NCBI GenBank assembly: GCA_023390555.1
Contig: JAEWCQ010000021.1
Location: forward strand, 124,001-188,000
DNA: 64,000 bases
From: Bacillota bacterium
GTDB lineage: Bacteria; Bacillota; Clostridia; Lachnospirales; Lachnospiraceae
Direction of reading: 5' to 3'
The translations under genes and the position numbers were made by a program. The notes below the pieces were generated by a model that had not been told where the DNA came from, made no database searches, and worked only from the letters and a program-made list of their open reading frames with translations. Numbering within the stretch: position 1 is the stretch's first letter; every line of letters begins with the position of its first letter. Below, in pieces: positions 35,930 to 44,762 of this stretch.

Positions 35930-37795
35930 TCATTCCTTCGGTGTATAGGTCGGAACGATCTGCCTTACATAATCCCGTATATCATCCGGCTCCTGTATCA
36001 CATATTCCCTTAAGTTTTCGAGCTGCATCAGAAAATTGTTATCATCCATTTCAATTGGCTTTCCAATATGGATCAGCCTATTCTCCGTCTCCTGCATGCC
36101 TTCCTCTTTCATGAGCATCTCTTCGTACAGTTTCTCTCCCGGGCGCAGCCCCGTAAATGTAATCTTGATATCCTCGTCCGGCTTGTGACCAGACAACAGA
36201 ATCAGATTTTTAGCAAGATCTAAAATCTTAACAGGTTCCCCCATATCAAGAACAAAAATCTCTCCTCCATTCGCATAGGCACCTGCTTGAAGAACAAGTG
36301 ATACCGCTTCCGGAATGGTCATGAAATACCGGATAATATCCGGATGCGTCACCGTAATCGGGCCTCCCTGTTCAATCTGCTTTTTAAACAGCGGAATCAC
36401 ACTTCCGTTACTTCCTAACACATTTCCAAAACGTACCGCAACAAATTCTGTTTTTGAGCGTTTATTATAAGTTTGAATGATCATCTCACAGATGCGTTTG
36501 GTTGCACCCATAATATTAGTTGGGTTCACTGCTTTATCGGTAGAAATCATGACAAAGCGCTTTACACCCCACTGGTCGGCAGCCTGTACAATTTTCCAGG
36601 TACCCAATACATTATTCTTCACAGCTTCATTCGGACTGTCCTCCATCAGAGGAACATGCTTGTGTGCAGCTGCATGATAAACAATATCCGGCCGATATTT
36701 CTTAAAGATCTGATCCACACGCTTCGTATTGCGTACAGATGCGATCAATACAACCAGATTCAGTTCTGGAAATTTATCTTTTAATTCATTCTGAATATCG
36801 TACGTTGTATTTTCATAGATATCCACAAGAATCAGCTGTCTCGGATGATGCCCTGCAATCTGACGGCATAACTCGCTACCGATTGAGCCGCCTCCGCCCG
36901 TGACCATAACCACCTGATCCGAAACATAGCCCATAATAGAATCCAGATCAACCCTAATCGGGTCTCTCCCGAGCAGATCATTGACCTCGACATCCTTTAG
37001 CTTCCGAACACTGACATCTCCGTTTACCAGCTGATACATTCCCGGTAGACGTTTCAGCAGACATCCCGTTTCTTTGCAGATGTCCAGAATCTCTTTCATC
37101 TCTTTTGCAGAAGCAGTCGGTATCGCAACAATGATTTCATTAACCTGATATTGCCTCACCATATCCCTAATGCTGTGACGATTACCAACAATTTTCATGC
37201 CATAGATATAGTTTCCAATCTTATTCCTGGAGTCATCAATCACACAAACTACTTTTTTATCAATATGCTCGCTGTTTGTAATTTCTCGTATTAATGCAGC
37301 TCCCGCATCTCCTGCGCCAACAATCATCACATTTGTCTTTATCCCAAGTTCTACCCGCTTGTTGGCAACGCTTCGCAGCGCACGATAAAAAAAGCGGCTT
37401 GCAAACTCCAGAACAAATAATGCCACCCCATAAAGTACATAAAAGCTTCTAGGCAGCACATCCCCCTCCGGGGGAAGATACGTAACAATCACAAGCTGTG
37501 CCACCGGAACCAGGACACAGGCTGTTACGATATTGACCATCTCAGTTGCCCCTGCATAGATCCACAAACTCGAATACATATGGCAAGAATAAAAAATTAA
37601 TATTGAAACAATCAAAACAGGAACTATATAATGATGAAATATGCCAAGGTAAAAAATCATCTGCTCATTTACACGCATCTCAAACCGGACAAATAACGCT
37701 GCTACTGCGGCAATATAAACAGCGATAACATCATATATCAGTAAAACTACTCTTCTTATCAATAATTTTTTTCGTTCTCCGATTATTTTCTCCAT
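35930..37795 (-). CDS. capD: CapD/WbpM-type UDP-HexNAc 4,6-dehydratase
   Basis: About 621 residues. Four N-terminal membrane segments, a Rossmann-like domain (VMIVGAGDAGAALI), then a C-terminal SDR catalytic domain with VMVTGGGGSIGSELCRQI and STDKAVNPTNIMGATKR, Met replacing Tyr as usual here. It converts UDP-GlcNAc to UDP-4-keto-6-deoxy-GlcNAc at the membrane. With the downstream PGT and reductase it would give the first sugar of the capsule repeat. The ATG at 37795 is preferred because a promoter's -10 box overlaps the next upstream ATG (37849), leaving that codon outside the transcript. Confidence 0.92.
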   Translation of the reverse strand: MEKIIGERKKLLIRRVVLLIYDVIAVYIAAVAALFVRFEMRVNEQMIFYLGIFHHYIVPVLIVSILIFYSCHMYSSLWIYAGATEMVNIVTACVLVPVAQLVIVTYLPPEGDVLPRSFYVLYGVALFVLEFASRFFYRALRSVANKRVELGIKTNVMIVGAGDAGAALIREITNSEHIDKKVVCVIDDSRNKIGNYIYGMKIVGNRHSIRDMVRQYQVNEIIVAIPTASAKEMKEILDICKETGCLLKRLPGMYQLVNGDVSVRKLKDVEVNDLLGRDPIRVDLDSIMGYVSDQVVMVTGGGGSIGSELCRQIAGHHPRQLILVDIYENTTYDIQNELKDKFPELNLVVLIASVRNTKRVDQIFKKYRPDIVYHAAAHKHVPLMEDSPNEAVKNNVLGTWKIVQAADQWGVKRFVMISTDKAVNPTNIMGATKRICEMIIQTYNKRSKTEFVAVRFGNVLGSNGSVIPLFKKQIEQGGPITVTHPDIIRYFMTIPEAVSLVLQAGAYANGGEIFVLDMGEPVKILDLAKNLILLSGHKPDEDIKITFTGLRPGEKLYEEMLMKEEGMQETENRLIHIGKPIEMDDNNFLMQLENLREYVIQEPDDIRDYVRQIVPTYTPKE

Positions 37796-37844
37796 CAGTG
37801 TCTTATATCCTCGTTTTTTCCATTTTAAAACATTACTTCTTAAT

Positions 37845-37873
37845 ATCATAGCACATCAAATTTTTAATATCAA
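37845..37873 (-). promoter_or_regulatory. Internal promoter before capD
   Basis: TTGATA (37873-37868), 17 bases, TATGAT (37850-37845) on the minus strand. The -10 box includes the in-frame ATG at 37849, so it also argues for the later start at 37795. It could drive the whole PGT-to-GtrB stretch. Confidence 0.6.
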
Positions 37874-37908
37874 TCATTCTCCCAATACCATTTCAATAGC
37901 AGGAATGC

Positions 37909-39939
37909 TTAAACATCCTCCAAAAGCCCCATTTCCTTTTTATCGTTATTGTCCTGCATAAAATGATAGCCCATCATAAGATACATCGAAAACCAGCAAA
38001 GCCATGCAAATGGAATCTCCATATTTTCGTCCAGTATCAAAAGTATTCCTGAAACAGTAACTAACAAAAGATAGCAGCTGCAGTTATGATTTTCTTCTCT
38101 TTTACAACTGCGAATTCCATAAGAGAGATTGTAAATCAGCATAACTGCATATGGTACACCCGCAATAATTCCATAGCGATACATAATAGCAATCATACCA
38201 TTATGAGGAAGACGATTATCTCCCCATAGATATGCTTTGTTTTCATGTCCCCATAAATTCATCTTACGGAGATATCCTTTCCAGTAAGCACTGCGGCCTG
38301 AAGTAAAGGATTCCAATGAGGTGCTTTGCAACTTCGTAATAATTCTATTCTCTTCCATTCCTGCTGCCTGGACCTGCATTGTAAAAATATCTTCTGAAAC
38401 TGTTGCCAAATATACATCCTTTTCAAAATGAATCTCATGATCTACCTTCTGCGGAATATTGTAAATTCCCCATGTACTCAGTCCATATGAGCCTGCAAAA
38501 ACCAAAAACATACAAAGAACCAATGCCACGGACTGCCTATGCCTTCTGAACAGAATATGGTACAACCCATAAATCCCAGTCACGATAGCTGCAATTCCAA
38601 TTTCTGTTGTGCTTTGTGTAATCCACAGCAGACTCGCAGCAACTGCAAGTTCACCGACGAGAAAAAGGCGCTTTCTTTTTGCTCTGTTTTCTTGTATGCA
38701 CCACTCCAGTTTTCCAATCAGCGCAACCAATACAAACAGCAGAAATATTCCGAACATATTCGGATTATAATATCCACCGCAGTAGCGGACATCAGCCGTA
38801 GCAGGCCGGAATAAATAGCAGAACACAACATTGATCAGAAAGGTCCATTCAATTGCACGTATAAAATCCCAGACCAGCTGCTCTCTGTACTCCATGTTGC
38901 CCCACATAAAAAACAAAAAACCAACAACAAAGATCATCTGATATCCGGTATATGCATACCTTTTATCCACAAGCAAATCGGAGATGACAGCAATTATCCA
39001 CAAAGTAATCCATGCTCCAACAAGTCTGTTCCTCCAATTCAGCCGGACCAGTTTTTTTTCTTTGCAGGATAATGCTATGATGATAAGAATTGCACTGCAT
39101 ATGAGCATCTGGTAACGGTAATATTGATTACTTTCATATCTTCCTGTCACATATGAAATCTGCATATACAAGAACATTACACTGAAAAGAATGCTGCGAA
39201 TCAGCCCTCTGTTCTTACCGGTACTCTCACTGAATGGAATCGGAGCAATTCTTCCAATCTTTAGATAAAGACCCTGCAGACCATCTACCATCCTATACCA
39301 GTCCCATTTTATATATTTTCTTTGCAAATTGTATATTTTATAAATCAACAAAGCTGTCAACAAAAAAGCTGCAAAAAGCCCCAACCACCAGCACAGCAAT
39401 TCCCCTTTGGAAGCAGTTTGAATCGTTTCTCTGAATTGAACTTTATCAATCGAAAAAGTCGCTCCCTTCTGATCAAAAAACTGTATTGATAGCATACTGT
39501 AAACGGCTCCATCTGAATCCAGAAGATTCAGACCTTCTTTAAATTCACCTGGCTTCTGATAAATCAGATTACCTGAATTATCATAATAATTCAATTTTAC
39601 ATATAGTTTTACAGCACTTATATCTGATATTTCCATATAAATATAACGCCAGTTCCGCTGCATTTGATCTAAAGAAAAAATTTTAGCTGCTCCATTTTCT
39701 GTTATCGTATATAGATTATCTGTACCACTATAATCCAGATTTACTCCATCGCTATTTCTGCTATACTCTAATACATCATACACTTCTCCGACATCGTAAA
39801 AATTATCCAGATTAAAGCTCCCACTGTATATCATTGCGGTTCCTGCGGTGCTGAACAATATTCCTATAAACAGTACTATGCAGATAACAAAGGGAATCCC
39901 CTGCTTTCTCCCAATCAATTTATATTGTTTTTTTAACAT
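37909..39939 (-). CDS. Large O-antigen ligase/polymerase-like protein (copy 2)
   Basis: 676 residues: an N-terminal membrane segment, an outward beta-rich domain (about 40-180), then about eleven membrane segments. In the large late loop it keeps SGRSAYWKGYLRKMNLWGH and LPHNGMIAIMYRYGI, matching the Arg and His motifs of O-antigen ligases and many Wzy proteins. It is a paralogue of 14937, with the same extra outward domain. It may polymerise or transfer a lipid-linked glycan; the substrate-binding role of the added domain is inference. It is 69 bases downstream of the acyltransferase gene. Confidence 0.8.
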   Translation of the reverse strand: MLKKQYKLIGRKQGIPFVICIVLFIGILFSTAGTAMIYSGSFNLDNFYDVGEVYDVLEYSRNSDGVNLDYSGTDNLYTITENGAAKIFSLDQMQRNWRYIYMEISDISAVKLYVKLNYYDNSGNLIYQKPGEFKEGLNLLDSDGAVYSMLSIQFFDQKGATFSIDKVQFRETIQTASKGELLCWWLGLFAAFLLTALLIYKIYNLQRKYIKWDWYRMVDGLQGLYLKIGRIAPIPFSESTGKNRGLIRSILFSVMFLYMQISYVTGRYESNQYYRYQMLICSAILIIIALSCKEKKLVRLNWRNRLVGAWITLWIIAVISDLLVDKRYAYTGYQMIFVVGFLFFMWGNMEYREQLVWDFIRAIEWTFLINVVFCYLFRPATADVRYCGGYYNPNMFGIFLLFVLVALIGKLEWCIQENRAKRKRLFLVGELAVAASLLWITQSTTEIGIAAIVTGIYGLYHILFRRHRQSVALVLCMFLVFAGSYGLSTWGIYNIPQKVDHEIHFEKDVYLATVSEDIFTMQVQAAGMEENRIITKLQSTSLESFTSGRSAYWKGYLRKMNLWGHENKAYLWGDNRLPHNGMIAIMYRYGIIAGVPYAVMLIYNLSYGIRSCKREENHNCSCYLLLVTVSGILLILDENMEIPFAWLCWFSMYLMMGYHFMQDNNDKKEMGLLEDV

Positions 39940-40008
39940 CCGTTTTTTCCTTTTCTCTGATTATGCAATTACCGCTCTCTATTATCACAGATAACCCCTC
40001 ATCTGATC

Positions 40009-41019
40009 TCAGTTCTTTTTCTCTCTTACAAACGAATGATGCATCAGGTAGTCCACCGGATAGGAAAAACATTTCAGCGAAAGGACAGCGGAAAGTACCA
40101 GCGGTATGCACAGAATAATTACAATGCCGGCATTTTTCTGTGCAAGCAACCATTTTTCCATGCCGAAATACATCAGGAGCCATAGTATGCCCCTGTGCCA
40201 GAAATATACCTGCAGGGTACGTTTTCCCCAACTGCTGATAAGCGGGATTCTCACATTTGGAATCAGGCTGAGAATCGCCAATCCGGATAAAACGGTAATG
40301 CAATAGCACAGGAAACGGCTAATCCAACCGCCATGTGCAATATCCCAGTCATTAAATGCATTTCTTCCGGTGAGAAGATGGCGGAACTGATATGCCCAAT
40401 CCAAATTTTTGACACAGATGCAAATAATCGCAGCCAGAACGACAACCGACAATATGCGAATCTCTTTTCGCCTGGCAAATCGCAGAACCTGCAGCGGTTC
40501 CAGATAATATCCGGCCAGATAAAACGGAAGAAATACTACAATTCTGCTCAGATACAGATGATCTCCAATAGATGCATCGTATCCGACAAAACAGCCGAGC
40601 AGAATACAGAGCAGCATCGCAAGGTGTGGTTTTAAATTACGCAGAATATAGGTAATTCCAAGGAAAGCTGCCATTGCAAACATAAACCACGGGACACTGT
40701 CTCCTGTCAGCAGTTCAAATGGTGTACTGTCTTTGCACACAACCAGTACAGCCGCATCTAACAGCTTCAGGAAAAAGCCCAGAATGCACAGAGACAGAAT
40801 TCTTTCCATGTTCAAGCCACGTCTTTCTGTATAACGCTTTTGAAACAATCCAGATATAAACAGAAATAAAGGCATGTGAAATGTATAAATAAACAGATAA
40901 ATTCCCCGCATCAACGGATACTGGTCTGTAAAATAATCAATCGTATGCCCCATTACCACAGTCACTATCAAAAAAAATTTTACATTGTCAAAACCGGTTA
41001 GTCTTCCCTCTTCTTGCAT
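40009..41019 (-). CDS. Acyltransferase 3 family membrane protein
   Basis: About 336 residues with ten membrane segments and the family signature near the start: FDNVKFFLIVTVVMGHTID (His about residue 25) and FIYTFHMPLFLFISGLF. Members O-acetylate surface sugars using cytoplasmic acetyl-CoA; the N-terminus resembles the fucose 4-O-acetylase group. The start is unsure: ATG at 41019 is normal but its GGAG is 16 bases away; a TTG at 41040 is possible. It is the first gene after a strong promoter and a leader hairpin. Confidence 0.85.
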   Translation of the reverse strand: MQEEGRLTGFDNVKFFLIVTVVMGHTIDYFTDQYPLMRGIYLFIYTFHMPLFLFISGLFQKRYTERRGLNMERILSLCILGFFLKLLDAAVLVVCKDSTPFELLTGDSVPWFMFAMAAFLGITYILRNLKPHLAMLLCILLGCFVGYDASIGDHLYLSRIVVFLPFYLAGYYLEPLQVLRFARRKEIRILSVVVLAAIICICVKNLDWAYQFRHLLTGRNAFNDWDIAHGGWISRFLCYCITVLSGLAILSLIPNVRIPLISSWGKRTLQVYFWHRGILWLLMYFGMEKWLLAQKNAGIVIILCIPLVLSAVLSLKCFSYPVDYLMHHSFVREKKN

Positions 41020-41075
41020 CGTACTTCTGTAAATCTCCAATCGAAAACTTCTTTTTTAACTATATATCAAAGACA

Positions 41076-41092
41076 GCTCTGATTTCACAGAG
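41076..41092 (-). promoter_or_regulatory. Leader hairpin upstream of capsule operon
   Basis: In the predicted mRNA leader of the acyltransferase gene, GCTCTG and CAGAGC form a 6-bp stem with a 6-base loop on the minus strand. A U-tract follows only weakly, so it is not a convincing terminator. An attenuator or a binding site for an antitermination factor such as LoaP is possible but unproven. Confidence 0.35.
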
Positions 41093-41144
41093 CCCTTTTA
41101 AACCTGCATCCTACCGCTATTCTTGGTAAAACGATAGCTGTTTT

Positions 41145-41173
41145 ATTATACCCCTATGGATTCTCTGTTTCAA
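41145..41173 (-). promoter_or_regulatory. Strong promoter of capsule operon
   Basis: TTGAAA (41173-41168), exactly 17 bases, TATAAT (41150-41145) on the minus strand, close to full consensus. It lies just beyond the tagD terminator and about 115 bases before the acyltransferase start, and marks the head of the capsule region. Confidence 0.8.
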
Positions 41174-41210
41174 GCACATAGCTTATGTTTCCATAAAATT
41201 AAGAGAATCT

Positions 41211-41254
41211 AAAAAGTCAGAATCGCTCTAAAGTGACTTAGTGCCAATTCTGAC
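41211..41254 (-). terminator. Terminator of teichoic-acid operon
   Basis: On the minus strand, GTCAGAAT (41254-41247) pairs with ATTCTGAC (41223-41216), followed directly by TTTTT (41215-41211). The stem loop is long but the outer 8 bp are perfect. Positioned 9 bases after the tagD stop. Confidence 0.7.
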
Positions 41255-41262
41255 CTTTCGTA

Positions 41263-41667
41263 CTAATCTGCTTTTTCTTTTTTCCCCAGATTACTTTTGA
41301 TCTGTGTCGTAGAAATATCCGGTGTTCTTTGCAGATAGATTACCTCACAGTAATCCTTCAGGAAATCGAATTTTCCTTCCCAGTCATCTCCCATCACAAA
41401 GGTATCCACCTTAAATTCTTTTACATCTTCGATTTTCTGATCCCAGTTCTCTTCCGGAATCACAAGGTCGACATAGCGAATGGACTCCAGCAGCTGTTTG
41501 CGCTTTTCATAGGAAAAGTAGCACTTCTTCTGCTTGCTGCTCCAGTTGAATTCATCAGTTGACAATGCGACGATCAAATAATCTCCCATCTCCTTTGCCC
41601 GTCTCAGGAGATTAATATGTCCGTAATGCAGTAAATCAAAGGTTCCATATGTGATTACTTTCTTCAT
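41263..41667 (-). CDS. tagD: Glycerol-3-phosphate cytidylyltransferase
   Basis: 134-residue cytidylyltransferase that makes CDP-glycerol from CTP and glycerol-3-phosphate. Diagnostic motifs: TYGTFDLLHYGHINLLRRA (HxGH) and RTPDISTTQIK (RTxxISTT). Length is the family norm. ATG at 41667 follows GAGG by 7 bases. It is last in the teichoic-acid operon, directly downstream of a CDP-glycerol polymerase gene and just before a terminator. This supplies the donor for the three polymerase-family proteins here. Confidence 0.97.
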   Translation of the reverse strand: MKKVITYGTFDLLHYGHINLLRRAKEMGDYLIVALSTDEFNWSSKQKKCYFSYEKRKQLLESIRYVDLVIPEENWDQKIEDVKEFKVDTFVMGDDWEGKFDFLKDYCEVIYLQRTPDISTTQIKSNLGKKEKAD

Positions 41668-41686
41668 GTACACGCCTCATTTCTTT

Positions 41687-42874
41687 TTACATCTTTGATT
41701 CCAGAAAATCTACAATCCGCTCTGCCGATTTTCCGTCATCCAGATAGTTTATACGCTTTACGAATGCATTGACCTTTTCCCGGTAAGCTTCCTCGTCTAA
41801 TTCATCCATGCGCTGCTTCAGTTCCTCTGTACTCTTCGCATATGGAAACGGAAGTTCTTCCATCGTAAAATAAAGCCCCCGCTTATCCGTATAGAAGTCA
41901 AGATCCGGTACATATAAAAATGCCGGTTTTCGTGTCAGCATAAAATCTGTCACGCAGGAGGAATAATCTGATATCATCATATCGGCAGCAACAACGAGAT
42001 CCTGCATATCCAGGAAATCACTGGCGTTGATGAACTTATCCGACTTCGGAATGATTTTTTTTGCCTTTGATGCAAGACGCGGGTGCAGGCGTATCATCAT
42101 TACCCACTTGCAGCCATATTTTTCTTCGAGAGCAGCTACAATTTCCTCATAGTTCAAATCATACCAATTCAGTTTCATGTCAGTTCGGAAGGTCGGTGCA
42201 TACAACATGATTCTTGTCCCGTCCGGAATCTGGTAAAATTCACGCACCTGCTTTTCGACCTCCTGGGACCCGTTTATGACAACATCATTTCTGGCATCCC
42301 CAAGTTTTACGATTTCACCCTTACCATAAAAGAATTCTTCCAGAACATGCTCTTCCGTATCACAGGCTGATGTGATATAGTCCACATACTCAGCATCCAT
42401 GCGATACATCTGCTCCTTCTGACTGAGCTCCTTCTGCTCTTTATAGCTGTGTTTATCCGTACCTTCTTTTTTCAGTGTCACACCGCCATGAAAGGTATTC
42501 AGATAAATGGTAGATTTTCTCTTTTTCAATCCCCTGTCAATCATTACGTTAAAATGGATATTATTAATCCAGATCCTGGCCGTCAGCAATTCATACAGGG
42601 ATCTCATGGCCCCGGATGTGACCCCGCGTACACCTTCCGGCAGACCGGCCTTGCTGATATCTGAATTTTTCTTTAACAGCCATACGAGATCATAATCTTT
42701 TTCGCGCTTTAAAAATTCATCTGCAATCGCTTTCGGATTGCAGCCGTATCCCTTCCCGCCAAATTGAGAAAATACAACCTTATTCTTTTTGACCGGAACG
42801 AAATGACTCACCAGCCAGCTGAACGCTCTCAATTTTTTCAGATCATTTTCATCTTTTTTTGTTTCATCCGCCAT
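41687..42874 (-). CDS. CDP-glycerol glycerophosphotransferase family (1)
   Basis: 395-residue TagB/TagF-type enzyme, peripheral on the membrane, moving glycerol-phosphate (or another polyol-phosphate) from the CDP donor to a lipid-linked chain. Motifs: FSQFGGKGYGCNPK, NTFHGGVTLKKEGTD (catalytic His), YAPTFR, RLHPR, and MISDYSSCVTDF near the end. The classic WHG reads FHG. ATG at 42874 follows GAGG. It is coupled to tagD, so this may be the chain polymerase that uses CDP-glycerol. Confidence 0.93.
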   Translation of the reverse strand: MADETKKDENDLKKLRAFSWLVSHFVPVKKNKVVFSQFGGKGYGCNPKAIADEFLKREKDYDLVWLLKKNSDISKAGLPEGVRGVTSGAMRSLYELLTARIWINNIHFNVMIDRGLKKRKSTIYLNTFHGGVTLKKEGTDKHSYKEQKELSQKEQMYRMDAEYVDYITSACDTEEHVLEEFFYGKGEIVKLGDARNDVVINGSQEVEKQVREFYQIPDGTRIMLYAPTFRTDMKLNWYDLNYEEIVAALEEKYGCKWVMMIRLHPRLASKAKKIIPKSDKFINASDFLDMQDLVVAADMMISDYSSCVTDFMLTRKPAFLYVPDLDFYTDKRGLYFTMEELPFPYAKSTEELKQRMDELDEEAYREKVNAFVKRINYLDDGKSAERIVDFLESKM

Positions 42875-42886
42875 AATCTTCCTCCC

Positions 42887-43972
42887 TCATTCTGTTTTTT
42901 TCCGAAAACCACTTGCTATCATACGTTGATACATTTCCGCCAGTCCGGTCGTCGCTTGCCAGCCGAGCTGCTCAAGTCTGCTGCTGTCAAGCCGAATCAC
43001 CATCTCCGGATTATAACCAAATGCTGCCAGATCCTCCGGAATATCAATGACAACTTTGATATCGGACTCGGGAAAGAGACTGCATACCAGATCGGCCATG
43101 TTACGGATGGAAATCGCCGTATCCATATTGGTCACATTGTATGCCTGCCCGGTTTCGCCATCGATCAAAATGTAGAGCAGTGCACTCACCGCATCTTTGG
43201 TATAGCAGTAACTTCTCACTGTATTTCCCGCCGTATGCAGCACAATATCTCTGCCCTCCACCGCACATCTTGCAAATTCCGCAAATACACGACCATCCTG
43301 ATATGCGACTCCGGCCCCGAAGGTCTGGGAAAGTCGTGCAATCTTAATCGGAAGATTGTACTCCTGCGCATAAGAAACGCAGAGGCATTCCACCATACGT
43401 TTTCCCTCCGAATAGCTGCTGCGGACACTCAGCGGATCGATATAACCATAGTCACTCTCTGAAATCAGACCCTGACTGGCATCTATGGTTCCATATACTT
43501 CCAGAGAGGACAGATACACCATTCCCCTCACGTTCTTTTCTTTTGCAAAGTCCAGAACATTCTTTGTTCCCTGAATTGCCGTCAGAATGGTTTCCACCGG
43601 GTTCGAAACAAAAAATTTCGAGCTTGTTGCACTTGCACCGTGAATAATGTAATCCACGTCATCTTCCATCGTAACCGCTTCATTTACATCTCCGAGACGA
43701 ACCAGCACATCTCCGCCATCCAGCAGTCCACCGAATACCTGACGTGCTTTTTCCATGTTCCTCGCATAGGCAATAATCCGGATATTCGTGTTTCTGATTC
43801 GGTTGCAGCATGCAAGCGCTTTGACTGCCTGTGAACCGAGCAATCCCGTTGCTCCGGTGATCATAACCGTCCTTCCAGCAAGTTTTTCAATCGGAAGTGC
43901 GCTTGCGGCGATCTCTTCCATATCCTGCTGCATAATCTGGTCATCGAAAGCTTCCATCCTATTTTGTGACAT
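42887..43972 (-). CDS. Extended SDR paired with TarI-like enzyme
   Basis: 361 residues. After a 30-residue acidic helix, an SDR: VMITGATGLLGSQAV, IIHGASATSSKFF, YLSSLEVYGTID, and SSYSEGKRMVE with catalytic Tyr and Lys. It follows the IspD/TarI-like gene with a 3-base spacing and a GGAG site within that gene's last codons. In ribitol teichoic acid loci the TarI partner is TarJ, a zinc-type dehydrogenase, not an SDR; so this could be an unrelated reductase or epimerase making a different CDP- or phospho-polyol. Function beyond NAD(P)-dependent sugar chemistry is unknown. Confidence 0.85.
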   Translation of the reverse strand: MSQNRMEAFDDQIMQQDMEEIAASALPIEKLAGRTVMITGATGLLGSQAVKALACCNRIRNTNIRIIAYARNMEKARQVFGGLLDGGDVLVRLGDVNEAVTMEDDVDYIIHGASATSSKFFVSNPVETILTAIQGTKNVLDFAKEKNVRGMVYLSSLEVYGTIDASQGLISESDYGYIDPLSVRSSYSEGKRMVECLCVSYAQEYNLPIKIARLSQTFGAGVAYQDGRVFAEFARCAVEGRDIVLHTAGNTVRSYCYTKDAVSALLYILIDGETGQAYNVTNMDTAISIRNMADLVCSLFPESDIKVVIDIPEDLAAFGYNPEMVIRLDSSRLEQLGWQATTGLAEMYQRMIASGFRKKTE

Positions 43973-43973
43973 T

Positions 43974-44762
43974 TCAATTCACTCCATTCCCGTCTTCGAC
44001 TCTTGCCTGATTCATACGCGCATCAATGCGGTTTGTGAGTCCGAGTCCAAATGCCTGCTCATTCTCCTTATACTGCAGCAACGCCCGGAACATGTAAACA
44101 TCTTCCGGTGTTGTAACCTTGATGTTTCCACGGTTGCCCATGACCATGTGTGCTTCAATTCCCTGACTGCGGATGATCGTACAGGCATCCACCATATTTT
44201 CATAGCCTTCCGGACGTTTTCGTACTACATCATGTGCGGCAATGATATCCTTGAGATAAAAGCTCTGCGGTGCCTGCGCCGAAAAGGTCTCTTTCCGATA
44301 AGGAACCTGATCAACAACGTTTGCATCTTTACTGAGCATAATGGTCTCATAGCAGGCAGTGCAGGTTATCGCATTCCCATTGCTTTTTACACTCTCAATA
44401 TTATTACTGATGACCTCATAGGATACAAACGGGCGAACGCCGTCATGCAGCAGTACAATAGAATCCTCCGGATTTTCCGCTTCTGCGGTCTTCAATGCAT
44501 TGTAAATGGAATCCTGGGCCGTTTCGCCGCCCGGAATCACTTTTGCAACTTTTCTCAAACGGTATTCATCCACAAGTTCTTCCATATAAGGAATATAGTC
44601 TTCCAAAACCGAAATGTAGATTTTATCAATCATTTCATGATAGTGAAACAGCTGCAGCGTATGAATAATGATCGGTTTTCCATTGATTTCCAAAAACTGT
44701 TTCGGTACGCCTGCGCCCATTCTCACGCCGCTGCCGCCTGCAAATATAATCGCGATATTCAT
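43974..44762 (-). CDS. IspD/TarI-family cytidylyltransferase
   Basis: 262 residues: FAGGSGVRMGAGVPKQFLEI (CTP loop), HDGVRPFVS, AQAPQSFYLKDI, GNRGNIKVTTPEDVYMF. In the isoprenoid pathway this family makes CDP-methylerythritol; in teichoic-acid operons it makes CDP-ribitol or a related CDP-polyol. The operon context (three polyol-phosphate transferases, tagD) favours TarI function. The start overlaps the upstream gene as ATGA, and its ribosome site lies in that gene's Glu-rich tail codons. Confidence 0.88.
   Translation of the reverse strand: MNIAIIFAGGSGVRMGAGVPKQFLEINGKPIIIHTLQLFHYHEMIDKIYISVLEDYIPYMEELVDEYRLRKVAKVIPGGETAQDSIYNALKTAEAENPEDSIVLLHDGVRPFVSYEVISNNIESVKSNGNAITCTACYETIMLSKDANVVDQVPYRKETFSAQAPQSFYLKDIIAAHDVVRKRPEGYENMVDACTIIRSQGIEAHMVMGNRGNIKVTTPEDVYMFRALLQYKENEQAFGLGLTNRIDARMNQARVEDGNGVN

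Noticed and set aside
41071..41100. Terminator in the acyltransferase leader
   Set aside because: Stem of only 6 bp and no real U-tract on the minus strand. Kept as a leader hairpin instead.
43974..44762. IspD of the isoprenoid pathway
   Set aside because: Family shared, but its place among polyol-phosphate transferase genes favours a teichoic-acid role.
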